Shown here in pieces: positions 47,228 to 56,747 of a DNA stretch of 64,000 nucleotides; the first letter of the stretch is position 1, and each line of letters starts with the position of its first letter. The notes under the pieces were generated by a model. That model had not been told where the DNA came from, made no database searches, and saw only the letters and a program-made list of their open reading frames with translations. The DNA comes from Verrucomicrobiia bacterium (GTDB lineage: Bacteria; Verrucomicrobiota; Verrucomicrobiia; Palsa-1439). The stretch is taken from NCBI GenBank assembly GCA_035577545.1, contig DATLVI010000022.1, positions 1-64,000 of the forward strand, given 5' to 3'. Made by a program: the position numbers and the translations under genes.

Positions 47228-47617
47228 ATGGATTTACATCCACACAGCCTTTCGAAGTTGATATTGGCCATTGATGATGAACCGGAAATCCTCGAGATCA
47301 TCAAACAGTGTCTCGAGATGGAGGGATTTCAGGTCCTTACTGCGCTGGGGCCGAAGGAAGGGCTCAAGCTTTACGAAACACGCGGGACGGAGGTCGGCGT
47401 GGTCTTGTTGGACTATCTCATGCCGGATATGACGGGCGACCTGGTTTTCGAATGTCTCCGGCAGAAAAATCCCGACGCGCGGGTCATTTTGCTGACCGGC
47501 TGTGAGGATTCCGTGGCCCGCAAAATGTTCGAGGCGGGACTACGCGGCTTCATCCAGAAACCGTTTTATATCGATGACCTCGTGAACCGCGTCCGCGAGG
47601 AACTCAGCCAGGATTGA
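47228..47617 (+). CDS. Stand-alone response-regulator receiver protein
   Basis: The 129-residue protein is a receiver domain with IDDEPEILEI, phospho-acceptor Asp62 in VLLDYLMP and the Lys in FIQKPFYIDDLVNRV. An additional Ser/Thr-switch LLTGCEDS is present. There is no output domain. It resembles the receiver protein at 41258 in size and motif order, but its sequence is divergent. It is followed 62 bp later by a membrane-protein gene with its own promoter. No kinase is adjacent. Confidence 0.9.
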   Translation: MDLHPHSLSKLILAIDDEPEILEIIKQCLEMEGFQVLTALGPKEGLKLYETRGTEVGVVLLDYLMPDMTGDLVFECLRQKNPDARVILLTGCEDSVARKMFEAGLRGFIQKPFYIDDLVNRVREELSQD

Positions 47618-47644
47618 CCGCGGAGGTCCTGGAGCGCAAATCCA

Positions 47645-47674
47645 TTGGAAAGACCGTGGGAATGCGATTAGAGT
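47645..47674 (+). promoter_or_regulatory. Leaderless-type promoter of the 47680 gene
   Basis: TTGGAA (47645-47650), an 18-bp spacer and TAGAGT (47669-47674) end 5 nt before the ATG at 47680. Confidence 0.5.
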
Positions 47675-47679
47675 AAGCC

Positions 47680-48207
47680 ATGAGCAAGGCACAGCATTCA
47701 GAGGATCTCGTGCTCGTGCACCACGCGCGCGACGAATGGGACGGCAACATCATCGTCGGCTACCTGCGCGACAATGGCGTAGAAGCAACATTGCAGAACC
47801 CGCCTTCCATGCCGCCGTTGGATGCCATGGAGAGCCTCAGCGGCAGCGACAAGGTCAACGGTATCTTTGTGCTCGACCACGAAGCCAGTCATGCGCGCGA
47901 GCTGGTGGAGGAATTCGTGAACACAGTGACCGATGAGCAGGTGCTGGAGGAGGCTGCCGCGCAGAAGCTGAAGCTGGACAAGGAAACCGTCACGCAATTA
48001 CGCGGCGCGTTAATGGAGGAGCGGCAGACGTTTGAGTTCCTCGGCTGGATTGGCGCGGCGTTCCTTGGTGCGGTCGCGTTGCTGTGGGCGATCTGGCCGG
48101 CCTGGCTGAAAATCGGGCCGCCCTCGCCGGAATTCCGTTGGGTTGTGGTGATTCTACTCTTGTTAGCGGCAGTGTTCGTCGGAAGTTTGACCAGTCGGCG
48201 GCCTTAA
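47680..48207 (+). CDS. DUF2007-like domain protein with two transmembrane helices
   Basis: The 175-residue protein has a cytoplasmic N-terminal domain with the DUF2007-like pattern (NIIVGYLRDNGVEATLQNPP, then IFVLDHEASHARELVEEFV) and about 35 helical residues with many Glu/Lys. Two transmembrane helices follow (LGWIGAAFLGAVALLWAIWP and VVVILLLLAAVFVGSLTS). A sensing or partner-binding role at the membrane is possible but unproven. The stop overlaps the start of the next gene (TAATG). It is a second DUF2007-type protein in this window, after 32748. Confidence 0.7.
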   Translation: MSKAQHSEDLVLVHHARDEWDGNIIVGYLRDNGVEATLQNPPSMPPLDAMESLSGSDKVNGIFVLDHEASHARELVEEFVNTVTDEQVLEEAAAQKLKLDKETVTQLRGALMEERQTFEFLGWIGAAFLGAVALLWAIWPAWLKIGPPSPEFRWVVVILLLLAAVFVGSLTSRRP

Positions 48208-48434
48208 TGAAACTGACCCCCAACATTGACGACCTCGGGCGGAAATCGCGGTTGATTGGCGGCATCATCGCGAGCCTGTGCGCCATCGGTTTGATCATTG
48301 GGTGGGCCTATACGGGTTCGCGAACCACGCTTGTTGTCGGAATTCTTCTAGGCATCACCGGCCCGTTTATGATTTTCGAGGCCGCGCACGGCTGGTGCGT
48401 GCTTCGCGCCATGGGCATGAAGACGCCGATGTGA
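48207..48434 (+). CDS. DUF2892-like small membrane protein
   Basis: The 75-residue protein has two transmembrane helices (LIGGIIASLCAIGLIIGWAY and TLVVGILLGITGPFMIFEAA) and ends in GWCVLRAMGMKTPM, close to the GxCPLYxLLGIxT pattern of DUF2892 (YgaP-type) proteins. The start overlaps the previous stop, so it is probably co-translated with the DUF2007-like protein. Function unknown. Confidence 0.7.
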   Translation: MKLTPNIDDLGRKSRLIGGIIASLCAIGLIIGWAYTGSRTTLVVGILLGITGPFMIFEAAHGWCVLRAMGMKTPM

Positions 48435-48466
48435 GTTGGCAATCCTCGGCGTGTCCGATCATCGGC

Positions 48467-49417
48467 TCACACCTTGTTGCGGAAATATTCGATGGCCTGA
48501 CGGAGGCCGGCTTCCAGGTCAATCTTCGGTTCCCAGCCGAGCAATTCTTTGGCGCGGGCGATGTTGGGGCGGCGTTGTTTGGGGTCGTCGATGGGGAGGG
48601 GTTCGTGGATGATCTTACTCTTGCTGCCCGTGAGTTTGATGATGAGCTTCGCGAAGTCGAGGATGGTGAACTCGGTCGGGTTGCCGATATTGACCGGTTC
48701 GTGGAAGTCGCAGCGCGAGAGACGGTAGATGCCGTCGATGAGGTCGCTGCAGTAGCAGAAGCTGCGGGTCTGTTGGCCTTCGCCGAAGACCGTGAGCGGT
48801 TCACCACGCAGGGCCTGGCCGACGAAGGCGGGGACGACGCGACCATCCTTGAGGCGCATACGTGGTCCGTAGGTATTGAAGATGCGAACGATGTGGGTAT
48901 CGACCTTGTGATAGCGGTAATAGGCCATCGTCATGGCTTCGCTGAAGCGCTTGGCTTCGTCGTAAACGCTGCGCGGGCCGATGGGATTGACGTTGCCCCA
49001 GTAGGACTCGGACTGCGGGTGCTCCAACGGGTCGCCGTAGCATTCGGACGTGGAAGCCATGAGGAACTTCGCGCCTTTGGCCCTGGCGAGGCCGAGCGCG
49101 TTGTGCGTACCGAGCGAACCTACCGTGAGCGTTTGGATCGGAAGCTGGAGATAATCGATCGGGCTGGCCGGCGAGGCGAGGTGGAAAATGTTGTCCACCG
49201 CACCGGGAACATCGATGAATTGAGTTACATCGTGACGAATGAATTGGAACTTCGGATTGCCGGCGAGATGGGCGATATTGTCCGTGTTGCCCGTGATGAG
49301 GTTGTCGATGGCGATGACGCGATGGCCTTCGGCAAGGAGGCGGTCAGAAAGATGCGAGCCGAGGAAGCCGGCACCGCCGGTGACAACGGACACAGGAACA
49401 GATGAAGGGGATGTCAT
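48467..49417 (-). CDS. UDP-glucuronate decarboxylase (UXS)
   Basis: The 316-residue extended SDR has [17 protein letters not shown] (NAD-binding), the catalytic STSECYG serine and YDEAK (Tyr and Lys), and [32 protein letters not shown] and [21 protein letters not shown] are characteristic of UXS, which converts UDP-glucuronate to UDP-xylose for surface glycans. ATG at 49417 is chosen because it directly precedes the Rossmann motif; ATG at 49444 is possible. There is no adjacent glycosyltransferase, but the exopolysaccharide genes lie 5 kb away. Confidence 0.92.
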   Translation of the reverse strand: MTSPSSVPVSVVTGGAGFLGSHLSDRLLAEGHRVIAIDNLITGNTDNIAHLAGNPKFQFIRHDVTQFIDVPGAVDNIFHLASPASPIDYLQLPIQTLTVGSLGTHNALGLARAKGAKFLMASTSECYGDPLEHPQSESYWGNVNPIGPRSVYDEAKRFSEAMTMAYYRYHKVDTHIVRIFNTYGPRMRLKDGRVVPAFVGQALRGEPLTVFGEGQQTRSFCYCSDLIDGIYRLSRCDFHEPVNIGNPTEFTILDFAKLIIKLTGSKSKIIHEPLPIDDPKQRRPNIARAKELLGWEPKIDLEAGLRQAIEYFRNKV

Positions 49418-49502
49418 AGCTGCAGTGTGATTCGCAGAATTCATGCTGCTGGGCAACAAAAAAGCGCGAACATCCGGTTAACAAGGGAGATCGTTGCTCA
49501 CG

Positions 49503-49530
49503 TCGACAAAATTGGCGGAGAGAGTAATAT
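49503..49530 (+). promoter_or_regulatory. Putative promoter of the 49582 gene
   Basis: TCGACA (49503-49508), a 16-bp spacer and TAATAT (49525-49530) predict a leader of about 45 nt that includes the AGAAGGAGAAA ribosome binding site. Confidence 0.35.
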
Positions 49531-49581
49531 CCCGGTAATGCTGCTTCTGTTAAAAGGTAGCAACCAGAAGGAGAAAAGAAA

Positions 49582-50286
49582 ATGCACAAAAGATTGATTT
49601 GCGCGATCGTGGGAATCGGGCTCTTGTGGTCGGCGATGGCCAATGCCGGTGAACCAGGGGCACAATGGCGGGACTCATTCGGCGTCAACGAGAAGAACCT
49701 CTCCCCGACGGGCCGAAACACCTACTTCATTCTCGAACCGGGTTATCAACTCGTATTCGAAGGAAAAGAAGATGGCGCGCCGGTGCAGCTGATCATCACC
49801 GTGCTCAATGAGACGAAACGGGTCGATGGCGTGGAGACGCGGGTCGTGGAGGAACGCGAAACGCTCAACGGAAAGGTCGCGGAAGTTTCGCGGAACTATT
49901 TTGCTTTTGATCCGACCACGCACTCTGTCTATTACTTTGGAGAAGACGTGGACATCTACAAGGACGGCAAGGTTGCCAATCACGATGGCGGTTGGCACTC
50001 GGGGGTGAGGGGCGCGAAATACGGGCTGGCGATGTCGGACGCTCCGCGGGCGGGTGAACGGTATTTTCAGGAAATCGCGCCGGGGATCGCGATGGATCGG
50101 GCGGAAACCGTCAGCACAAATGAAAGCGTCCGAACACCCGCCGGGGTTTTCGTCCATTGCGTGAAAACCGAGGAGACAACGCCGCTGGAACCACAGTCCA
50201 AAGAATACAAATACTACGCGCCCGAAGTTGGCCTGATCCAGGATGGCAGTTTAAAGCTGGTCAGGCATGGCCAAATGAAAGACTAG
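49582..50286 (+). CDS. Hypothetical secreted protein
   Basis: The 234-residue protein has a signal peptide (LICAIVGIGLLWSAMANA) and a beta-rich mature part. Recognisable blocks are SPTGRNTYFILEPGYQLVFE, RVVEERETLNGKVAEVSRNYF and EYKYYAPEVGLIQDGSLKLV, a pattern that recurs in uncharacterised PVC and proteobacterial secreted proteins. The strong AGAAGGAGAAA site 7 nt before the ATG supports the start. No catalytic motif is visible. It stands alone, between UXS and the large endonuclease. Confidence 0.75.
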   Translation: MHKRLICAIVGIGLLWSAMANAGEPGAQWRDSFGVNEKNLSPTGRNTYFILEPGYQLVFEGKEDGAPVQLIITVLNETKRVDGVETRVVEERETLNGKVAEVSRNYFAFDPTTHSVYYFGEDVDIYKDGKVANHDGGWHSGVRGAKYGLAMSDAPRAGERYFQEIAPGIAMDRAETVSTNESVRTPAGVFVHCVKTEETTPLEPQSKEYKYYAPEVGLIQDGSLKLVRHGQMKD

Positions 50287-50423
50287 CTCCTCGTGGGGGC
50301 CGGCATTTTCTTGCGTGTGAGGATGGGTGCAGCAGCAGCGCCCCCCGCGTCAATCAAATGCAGGATGAAGAGATGCGATCTCTGCCTCAACAGGGTTCGG
50401 CTGGAATCGAAATCGAAGGCGGC

Positions 50424-53400
50424 CTACGGCACCAGCCGCACGCGGTAGTAACGAGCGGGGATATTGGTCGCGCCGCCATCATCGAGGTAGTTGGTGACCG
50501 GGCCAACCGTATTCGTGACCGTGAAAATGTCAGCAAAGCCGTTGGTGTTGTAGCCGCCGCTCCCATCTCCCCCCGTTGCCTGCAACGCATTCGTCCGGTT
50601 ACTGCCCATCGTCCACGTCACGCGCAAACTGTTGCCGGTCACGGTGACTGAGACGACCCGGAACGACGACATGCTGTTCGTCGGGTCAGTGCCGGTAAGG
50701 AATTCCGCGAGGTTATTCTGGCCGTCACCATCGGGGTCGGAACTGGCGCCGGCCGGACTGTTGGTGGTGCCGAAGTATTGGATCTGCCAATTCTGAAACG
50801 CGGTAAGGGCGGTGATGTAATTTGCCTGGATGTTGGTACTGACACCCCCGGTGCCGGCAACCACCAACGTTACGGACCAGGTGCCGGCGGCGTAAATATG
50901 TGCCACGCTGTTGGTCGTGACATTGGTGGTGCCGCCGTCGCCAAAATCCCAGAAGCGATTGCTGATCGTGCCGGTCGAAGTATCCGTGAAGCTTACGTTG
51001 AGAGGTTCCACGCCGACGGTCGGGGCGCCGGTAAAGCTGGCGACCGGGGGCAGAGGACCGGTGAGGAAGTTGTAGACACTCGCGAAATCACTGGCCGCGC
51101 AGGCCTTGCTGATTCCCGCGCCTTCGGTGGGAAGTGAGCCGTTCTTGCTTTGGGTCAGAAGAAGTGAGCCAAGGATCGTGGCCGGGGTAATGCCCGCGCC
51201 AGCAGTGGCGGTCAAGTACGGAGTCTGGGCGCCAAGGACGCTGCTCGTCGGATTGACATACAGGATCATGTTGGTGCCTGCGGGGTCGGTTCGGATAATC
51301 ACGCGATACGAGGTTCCGTAGGGGAGCCCGGCCGAGCCGTAGACGAACGGAGCATTGGTCTCGCCAGTGGTACGACCTCCGAAGACGTAGTTCGTATTGG
51401 CGGCGTCCGCGGCCTTCGCCGTCAACTGGTAGTCGGCCACGGAAGTGTCACTGACGCCGCCATTGGCACTGGCGAATGCGGCGAAGAACGACGGCGCCCC
51501 GGAGTTCGCCGGGGCCGCGTTGGTGACGTTTACCACGAAGCCCGCAAACACGGTCAGATTCGTCGTTGAGATGAAATCCTTCGAGGCATCCGGTTTGACA
51601 CTCGTCTGACCGCCCGGAATCCATGCGACGCCGCCACTGATTTGAATTGGGGTGACGGGTGCCCGCGTCACCAGGAAATTATCGACGCGATCCGAGCCGG
51701 TGGCACCGATTGTTCCGCCACCGGCACTGGTGGTCGAATTATTGACCAAACGGAAATACACATTTGATTGATTGTCGAGTGCCGGGATGCTGCTGAGATC
51801 CACGTTGGTGTGATAGGCGCCGTCATACACTCCGCTTTGCCAATTCGTCCGGCCTCCGGTTGCGGTATTCACCAGCACGGTAAATGTCCCGCCGAACTGT
51901 GTGAAGGTTGTGCCGTTCGTGCTGTATTTTAACACGAAATCTCGGGGGCCGGTCGCACTGGAGGTTTGATCCCAAGCGAGCTGGATCCCGGCTATTCCCA
52001 AGGTGCTCAGTTGGAATTGGAAGTAATCGCCTACACCCCAGTGATTAGCATTCCAAGAGTCCGGCGAGCCATCCCCCACCGCCGCGGTCCACGCAGTAGA
52101 GGCGCTAACATGAACTCCTGTCGCAACGCCTGAGCCGATGTCAGCCGCAATATTCCCCACCGTGGTCGCCGTAATACCGGCGAAAGCATTGGTATTATCG
52201 CTTTCAAAACTCCACAGGTCATTGGTAGTGCCACGCTCCTGCCAGCTTGCCTGGCCGACAAGGTTGCCGGAGGCGAAGCTGCCAAAGTCGTCGAAGAAAC
52301 CGAAGCTGATAACATTGAGAGCAACGGCGCGTGTTGTGTCGCCAGCGTGATTGGTCGTGTTGGTGAATCCGATCGCGTCGCTGTAGTTGCCCTGGGACAA
52401 GTTGACGGCGTTGCTGTTGATGGTAACGGTCACCACGGTGCTGGAGCCGCCGGCCAGTGTTCCGCTGGCCGCCGACAAGTTCAACCAAGGCATGGTCGCG
52501 CCCGCTGTCCAGTTCAGCGAGATGCTGCCGGTGTTGCTCAGGGTATAATCTTGGGAGGACGGGCTGAACGGTCCACCGACCTGTTCCATCACGCTGTAGG
52601 GGATTACCGGATCGACTACCAGTTGGCTTGGTGCGAGCACAGCCAGGTTAACTCCGCGTGCTACCCACCCGCCGGTGGTCGAGTTACTAAAGGTGACCGC
52701 GGCAGAATAATTCCCGGCTGCGAGCGAATTGGCCGCCGCGTTGACGGTCACCGTGATGTCCGTGCTTCCGCCACCGGCGAGCGTACCGCCGGAAGCCGAG
52801 AGGTCAAGCCACGGGGCGCTCTTGTCGGCGGCCCAGGTCAACGAGGTCGCGTTGGTGTTGTTCAGCGTGTAGATCTGCGTGGACGGGCTGAAGGACCCGC
52901 CCTGGCTCCCACTGCTGGCAAAGACGGCGGTCGGCGCGACGGTGAAATCGGGGACGACCGGCGGGAAGACGGTGAAGCTGGAAACACTGGTTGCACTGCC
53001 GCCAAGTCCCCACACGGTGATCTGGCCGGAAGAACCGCCGACGGGAACGAGAGCGATGATTTGGTTGGTGGCGGTTATGGTGTAAGGAGCTGCGGTGCCG
53101 TTGAAGCTGACATTCGTGATCGTGTCGAGGATCGCGCCACTGATGGTGACGCTATTGCTTTGCGAACCACTGGACGGGGAGAAGCTGGCAAAGGACGGGG
53201 CGGCAGCGGCTTGACCATCTACCTTGCTTCGGAGCACCCACGCGAGGTTGTTCGGCAATGCATTGAAGAATGTGAAACCGGTCAATTGTTGGAGCTGTTT
53301 GGCGGAAGTAACAAAGCTTTGCCACGAATTGGTCTGTGGCGCGTTGGGAATATCGACGGCAATCACGCGAATGGAGGCGGCGGTGGCGTTCGTGAGGCGG

Positions 53401-54047
53401 CTGAAAGCGGTTCCACTGCCCAAAGGAGCGCAGACCACAATCTTCCACGTATTGGAAGGAATGTAGACATGACCGGCGGCGATCGTCGCGGTACCGAAGT
53501 TTCTCGGGCCGCATGTGATCAACAATTCCTGGGTGGAAATGAGCGAGCGGCAGTAGTCCTCGAAGTTTCCCCAGACAACCTGGTTTTCATTCGGGTCTTG
53601 GGGGATGATGTTGGTCATCAAGAAAACGAGGTTATTGTCTGTCGTGTTGTCCGTGCGGTCAGCGGAGGGGCACATGTGACCGCGATCCCAACCGGTGCCG
53701 GTGTAGGAGCTCGGTGATACCACGAAGAAGCCAGCGGGTAGGCTGGTGTCGGCGTAGAAACTCGAGGAGCGGTGACCGCCGACGACGTAGTCGCTCGCGG
53801 TCAAATCCCAACTCGCCCAATTGGGCACGCCGAGGCTATCATTGTAATCAATGGCCTCAACCGTGCGCTGAATCAGGTAGTGGCTGTGATTATTAGTGTC
53901 GATGGTAGCCCCGGTAGGGTTACCGAGTTGCATTTGCAGAGTAGCGTCGATGATGGCAAAGGCTTGAAAGACGGGTAGCAATAGCGCGACCGCACAGATA
54001 GCAAATGGGAACCATTTCCGCGCGCAAGACTTGCGAATAAATCTCAT
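50424..54047 (-). CDS. Secreted multidomain protein with DNA/RNA non-specific endonuclease domain
   Basis: The 1207-residue protein has a signal peptide (residues about 12-31). Residues about 45-270 are a NUC1/NucA-type endonuclease: the DRGH motif is at 121-124 (WDRGHMCPSADR) with the metal-binding Asn in PNENQVVWGNFEDYCRSL. An IPT/TIG domain (about 290-360) follows. Two BACON-like repeats (each with SFSPSTQIYTL or FSPSSQDYTL, then PWL and LAGG) lie near 370-585. A jelly-roll-like region, a second beta domain, a PKD domain (FWDFGDGG) and a C-terminal DPDGDGQNNLAEFLTGTDPT segment ending RYYRVRLVP complete it. It would degrade extracellular nucleic acids for nutrients or biofilm remodelling. 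The end is not a PEP-CTERM signal. Confidence 0.88.
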   Translation of the reverse strand: MRFIRKSCARKWFPFAICAVALLLPVFQAFAIIDATLQMQLGNPTGATIDTNNHSHYLIQRTVEAIDYNDSLGVPNWASWDLTASDYVVGGHRSSSFYADTSLPAGFFVVSPSSYTGTGWDRGHMCPSADRTDNTTDNNLVFLMTNIIPQDPNENQVVWGNFEDYCRSLISTQELLITCGPRNFGTATIAAGHVYIPSNTWKIVVCAPLGSGTAFSRLTNATAASIRVIAVDIPNAPQTNSWQSFVTSAKQLQQLTGFTFFNALPNNLAWVLRSKVDGQAAAAPSFASFSPSSGSQSNSVTISGAILDTITNVSFNGTAAPYTITATNQIIALVPVGGSSGQITVWGLGGSATSVSSFTVFPPVVPDFTVAPTAVFASSGSQGGSFSPSTQIYTLNNTNATSLTWAADKSAPWLDLSASGGTLAGGGSTDITVTVNAAANSLAAGNYSAAVTFSNSTTGGWVARGVNLAVLAPSQLVVDPVIPYSVMEQVGGPFSPSSQDYTLSNTGSISLNWTAGATMPWLNLSAASGTLAGGSSTVVTVTINSNAVNLSQGNYSDAIGFTNTTNHAGDTTRAVALNVISFGFFDDFGSFASGNLVGQASWQERGTTNDLWSFESDNTNAFAGITATTVGNIAADIGSGVATGVHVSASTAWTAAVGDGSPDSWNANHWGVGDYFQFQLSTLGIAGIQLAWDQTSSATGPRDFVLKYSTNGTTFTQFGGTFTVLVNTATGGRTNWQSGVYDGAYHTNVDLSSIPALDNQSNVYFRLVNNSTTSAGGGTIGATGSDRVDNFLVTRAPVTPIQISGGVAWIPGGQTSVKPDASKDFISTTNLTVFAGFVVNVTNAAPANSGAPSFFAAFASANGGVSDTSVADYQLTAKAADAANTNYVFGGRTTGETNAPFVYGSAGLPYGTSYRVIIRTDPAGTNMILYVNPTSSVLGAQTPYLTATAGAGITPATILGSLLLTQSKNGSLPTEGAGISKACAASDFASVYNFLTGPLPPVASFTGAPTVGVEPLNVSFTDTSTGTISNRFWDFGDGGTTNVTTNSVAHIYAAGTWSVTLVVAGTGGVSTNIQANYITALTAFQNWQIQYFGTTNSPAGASSDPDGDGQNNLAEFLTGTDPTNSMSSFRVVSVTVTGNSLRVTWTMGSNRTNALQATGGDGSGGYNTNGFADIFTVTNTVGPVTNYLDDGGATNIPARYYRVRLVP

Positions 54048-54454
54048 AGTGTTAATACCCCGTAGCACAAACCCCAAGCAGGCGCGCGAAGCGTCCGTCG
54101 TGCCCAGCTAACCAGCATCTTACGTCCCTTTTACTGGGCGCCAATTAACTTGACTTTATAATAGCAGAAATCACCCTCAAATACAAGGGGAAATGGGTGA
54201 TTCGTGGAAAAGGGACAGGGAAATCTTGAAGCCTTCGCGGTTTGCAAGAACTCATGCGCTCCCAGCTGTTATCAGTTTCGCGATTTTCTAGCCGAGAATA
54301 CACGCGAAGAGACGACAATCCGCTCCAATCTGGGATTAGAAGACGATTTCAACCTAAAAGGCCAATAATCGATAAGGGGCTTTTCAACAAGAACGAAGCA
54401 GGGTTAATCATATGGGGCCAAAATGGGATGCGGCAAAAAGAGTGCGCCAGGCCG
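54048..54454. other. Intergenic region with one candidate promoter
   Basis: This 407-bp stretch is AT-richer than its surroundings. Apart from a possible promoter for the endonuclease gene (54158-54186) I see no gene, repeat or clear terminator. The frames across it on the plus strand are shadows of the sugar transferase gene. Confidence 0.5.
54158..54186 (-). promoter_or_regulatory. Putative promoter of the endonuclease gene
   Basis: On the minus strand, TTGTAT (54186-54181), a 17-bp spacer and TATTAT (54163-54158) predict a leader of about 105 nt before the ATG at 54047. Confidence 0.35.
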
Positions 54455-55873
54455 TTAGCGGGCGCCGAGGCCGGTGAGGACTACGGGGACGGTGCGGGCG
54501 AGGATTTTCAGGTCGAGCCAGAGGGACCAGTTGTCGATGTACTGGAGATCGAGCTGCATCCATTGGTCAAAGCCGATCTGGTTGCGGCCGCTGATTTGCC
54601 AGATGCAGGTGAGACCGGGCTTCATGGAGAGGCGGCGGCGATGCCAGGGATTATAGTGCTGCACTTCGGTTGGAATGGGCGGCCGGGGACCGACGAGGCT
54701 CATGTCGCCGACAAGAACGTTCCAGAGTTGCGGAAATTCGTCGATACTGGTGCGCCGGAGGAACCGACCGACCGGTGTAACGCGCGGGTCGTCCTTCATC
54801 TTGAAGACGGGACCGCTCATCTCGTTGAAGGCCTCGAGTTCCACACGCAACATTTCGGCATTGGTGACCATCGAACGGAATTTGTACATTGTGAAGAGGC
54901 GTCCGTGCAGGCCGCTGCGTTTCTGTCCAAAGAGGATGGGGCCGGGCGAGGTGAGCTTGATAATGATGGCGACGGGCAGCAGGACCAGCGGCCCGAGAAT
55001 CGCCAGCCCGATCAGCGCGCCGACAATGTCAATCAGCCGTTTGCAGGCGAGTTGCCAGGAAGTCTCGGGGGTGGTGCTGAAAATCAGCAGCGGTTTCCCG
55101 TAAAAATCGTCCACGGTCGCGCGGGCAATGGAGGTCTTTACGAAGTCGGCCACCAGCCAGGCCTCGACGCCTTCCACCTCGCAGGCGAGGATCGCTTTTT
55201 CAATCTCACTGAACGCAGTCTGGCTGACGTTGAAAATCACGCAACCGACCGGGAGGCGGTGCAACAGCACGGGAAGCTCGGTGAGGAGGTTGTTGTTGGG
55301 ATCGAGCCGGGCGGCGACGCGCAGGCTCCACTCGGGATGCTCCTCCAGCAGCTTGGTGAATTCGGTGTTCCGGTCTTCCGATCCCACGAGGATGACTTCC
55401 GTCAGATCCTTCCCTCGGAGGGCGCGATTGCGCATATACATCTGGAAGAATCGGTCTTTGGCAAAAAGCGCAACGATGCTGAGGAGGGCGAAGATGACGA
55501 CGACCATGCGGCTGAGCATGGCCAGCTTGAAGAAGTACATCGCGGCCATGACCGCCAGGGTGCAGATGGCGCAGCTTTTGAGGAGGATCCACACGGTGTT
55601 ACGCCGTCGCAAGGTGTGGGCGCGGCTGTAAAAGCCGTTAAGATCGAGCAGAAACGGGTAGAGCGGTAGGATGATAAGATACAGCCATTTGTAGTAGCGG
55701 AACGACGCGATCATGACGAACTGAGTGGCGAAACCATGGAAGGACATTGGGAACGGAAACAGATACGCGAGTTCCTCGCGCAACGCGTGGGCCAGGCGAA
55801 AGACGACGGCGATCAACAACGCGTCGCCAATCTGGTTGGCCTGAATGATAAATTCTCTTCGTCGACTCGGCAT
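54455..55873 (-). CDS. Polyprenyl glycosylphosphotransferase (exopolysaccharide initiation)
   Basis: The 472-residue protein has five transmembrane segments in its N-terminal half, a cytoplasmic CoA-binding-like domain (EVILVGSEDRNTEFTKLLEE), and a C-terminal WbaP/HprK-type sugar-phosphate transferase domain. The transferase has KRLIDIVGALIGLAILGPL, GQKRSGLHGRLFTMYKFRSM, the KMKDDPRVTPVGRFLRRTSI block, EFPQLWNVLVGDMSLVGPRP and GLTCIWQISGRN. It attaches the first sugar phosphate to undecaprenyl phosphate. Exosortase loci in many bacteria include such a transferase. ATG at 55873 is chosen over a TTG four codons upstream. It lies 75 bp after the EpsI gene. Confidence 0.92.
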   Translation of the reverse strand: MPSRRREFIIQANQIGDALLIAVVFRLAHALREELAYLFPFPMSFHGFATQFVMIASFRYYKWLYLIILPLYPFLLDLNGFYSRAHTLRRRNTVWILLKSCAICTLAVMAAMYFFKLAMLSRMVVVIFALLSIVALFAKDRFFQMYMRNRALRGKDLTEVILVGSEDRNTEFTKLLEEHPEWSLRVAARLDPNNNLLTELPVLLHRLPVGCVIFNVSQTAFSEIEKAILACEVEGVEAWLVADFVKTSIARATVDDFYGKPLLIFSTTPETSWQLACKRLIDIVGALIGLAILGPLVLLPVAIIIKLTSPGPILFGQKRSGLHGRLFTMYKFRSMVTNAEMLRVELEAFNEMSGPVFKMKDDPRVTPVGRFLRRTSIDEFPQLWNVLVGDMSLVGPRPPIPTEVQHYNPWHRRRLSMKPGLTCIWQISGRNQIGFDQWMQLDLQYIDNWSLWLDLKILARTVPVVLTGLGAR

Positions 55874-55948
55874 TGGGACACCCAAACACTTCCGGACAGC
55901 GAGTTCGTGGACCCCACCAAATGCGGGCCGCTCACCCCGCGGTAACCG

Positions 55949-56734
55949 CTAGTTCGCGACCAAAGTGGGATAAATATCCTGCACAAATCGGGCCACGACC
56001 TTCATCGTCTCTTCTTCCGATTTGCCTGTGCCACCTGTTGCACCGTTTTTCGTCACGGGTATGTGGATCAAAATGTAGGCCCAGCGGTGGTTGGTGTTGT
56101 GCAACACTCGGTCCTTGGCCGTCCAATAAATGCGCTGCCAATGATATGGAGTCACCCGATCCTTGCCGATGAACCAATACAGAAAGATCGAACTTGCTCT
56201 CGCGACACGTCCGTCCGGTAGTTTTACGTCCCGGATGGCGTTCAAGCGCGAGACGGAGAGCGCACCGCCCTTCGCGGCAGGTGTGCGGATTTGCTCGACT
56301 TCGAGTTTCCCGAGGCCCCAACCCTGGCCGGTTAGGCAAAGTTCGGGACGGTGGATGCTGGTGACATCGCGGCCCGCCAGTACGATTGAGCAAAATAACT
56401 CGTCACCATCCTTGTCCTTGAACATGCGCCGTGACCCCATCGTGTCTTCCGGTAATATCCGCTTCTCCTCTTCCGTCAACCCCGACAAGTCTCCACCTGT
56501 CCAGTCGCCTGCCTTGTCAGTCAAAAATGGTTGTCCGTCCGGAGTTAGTTTCACACCTGGCTCGGAAACCTTCGTGACATCGGAAGTCATGGCCGTGAAC
56601 AGCACCCCGCCGCCGAGAATTGCGACCACAATGGCGATTTGCCTTGTGCTCGGCCCGCGGCGCGTTGGCGTCGTGGCTCGCACGGGAGATGGTTCGGCTG
56701 CAGCCTGCGCCGTGTTTGCGTCTGCTTCGCTCAT
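55949..56734 (-). CDS. EpsI-family exosortase-associated protein
   Basis: The 261-residue protein has one N-terminal transmembrane helix (IAIVVAILGGGVLFTAM) and an EpsI (DUF3485) domain. The family motif SIHRPELCLTGQGW (His128, Cys133) and the later HIPVTKNGATGG segment are present. EpsI proteins are fused or adjacent to exosortases and are thought to assist protein sorting or exopolysaccharide export. GGAAGGAG precedes the ATG at 56734. It lies 13 bp after the exosortase gene, in the usual exosortase-EpsI order. Confidence 0.9.
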   Translation of the reverse strand: MSEADANTAQAAAEPSPVRATTPTRRGPSTRQIAIVVAILGGGVLFTAMTSDVTKVSEPGVKLTPDGQPFLTDKAGDWTGGDLSGLTEEEKRILPEDTMGSRRMFKDKDGDELFCSIVLAGRDVTSIHRPELCLTGQGWGLGKLEVEQIRTPAAKGGALSVSRLNAIRDVKLPDGRVARASSIFLYWFIGKDRVTPYHWQRIYWTAKDRVLHNTNHRWAYILIHIPVTKNGATGGTGKSEEETMKVVARFVQDIYPTLVAN

Positions 56735-56747
56735 GCAACTCCTTCCG

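Noticed and set aside
48278-49405. 375-codon frame opposite the UDP-glucuronate decarboxylase gene
   Set aside because: Antisense shadow of an extended SDR with intact active site.
50424-54047. PEP-CTERM substrate of the adjacent exosortase
   Set aside because: The C-terminus ends RYYRVRLVP with no PEP motif, transmembrane helix or basic tail.
54242-55669. 475-codon frame opposite the sugar transferase
   Set aside because: Antisense shadow; the minus-strand frame has all transferase motifs.
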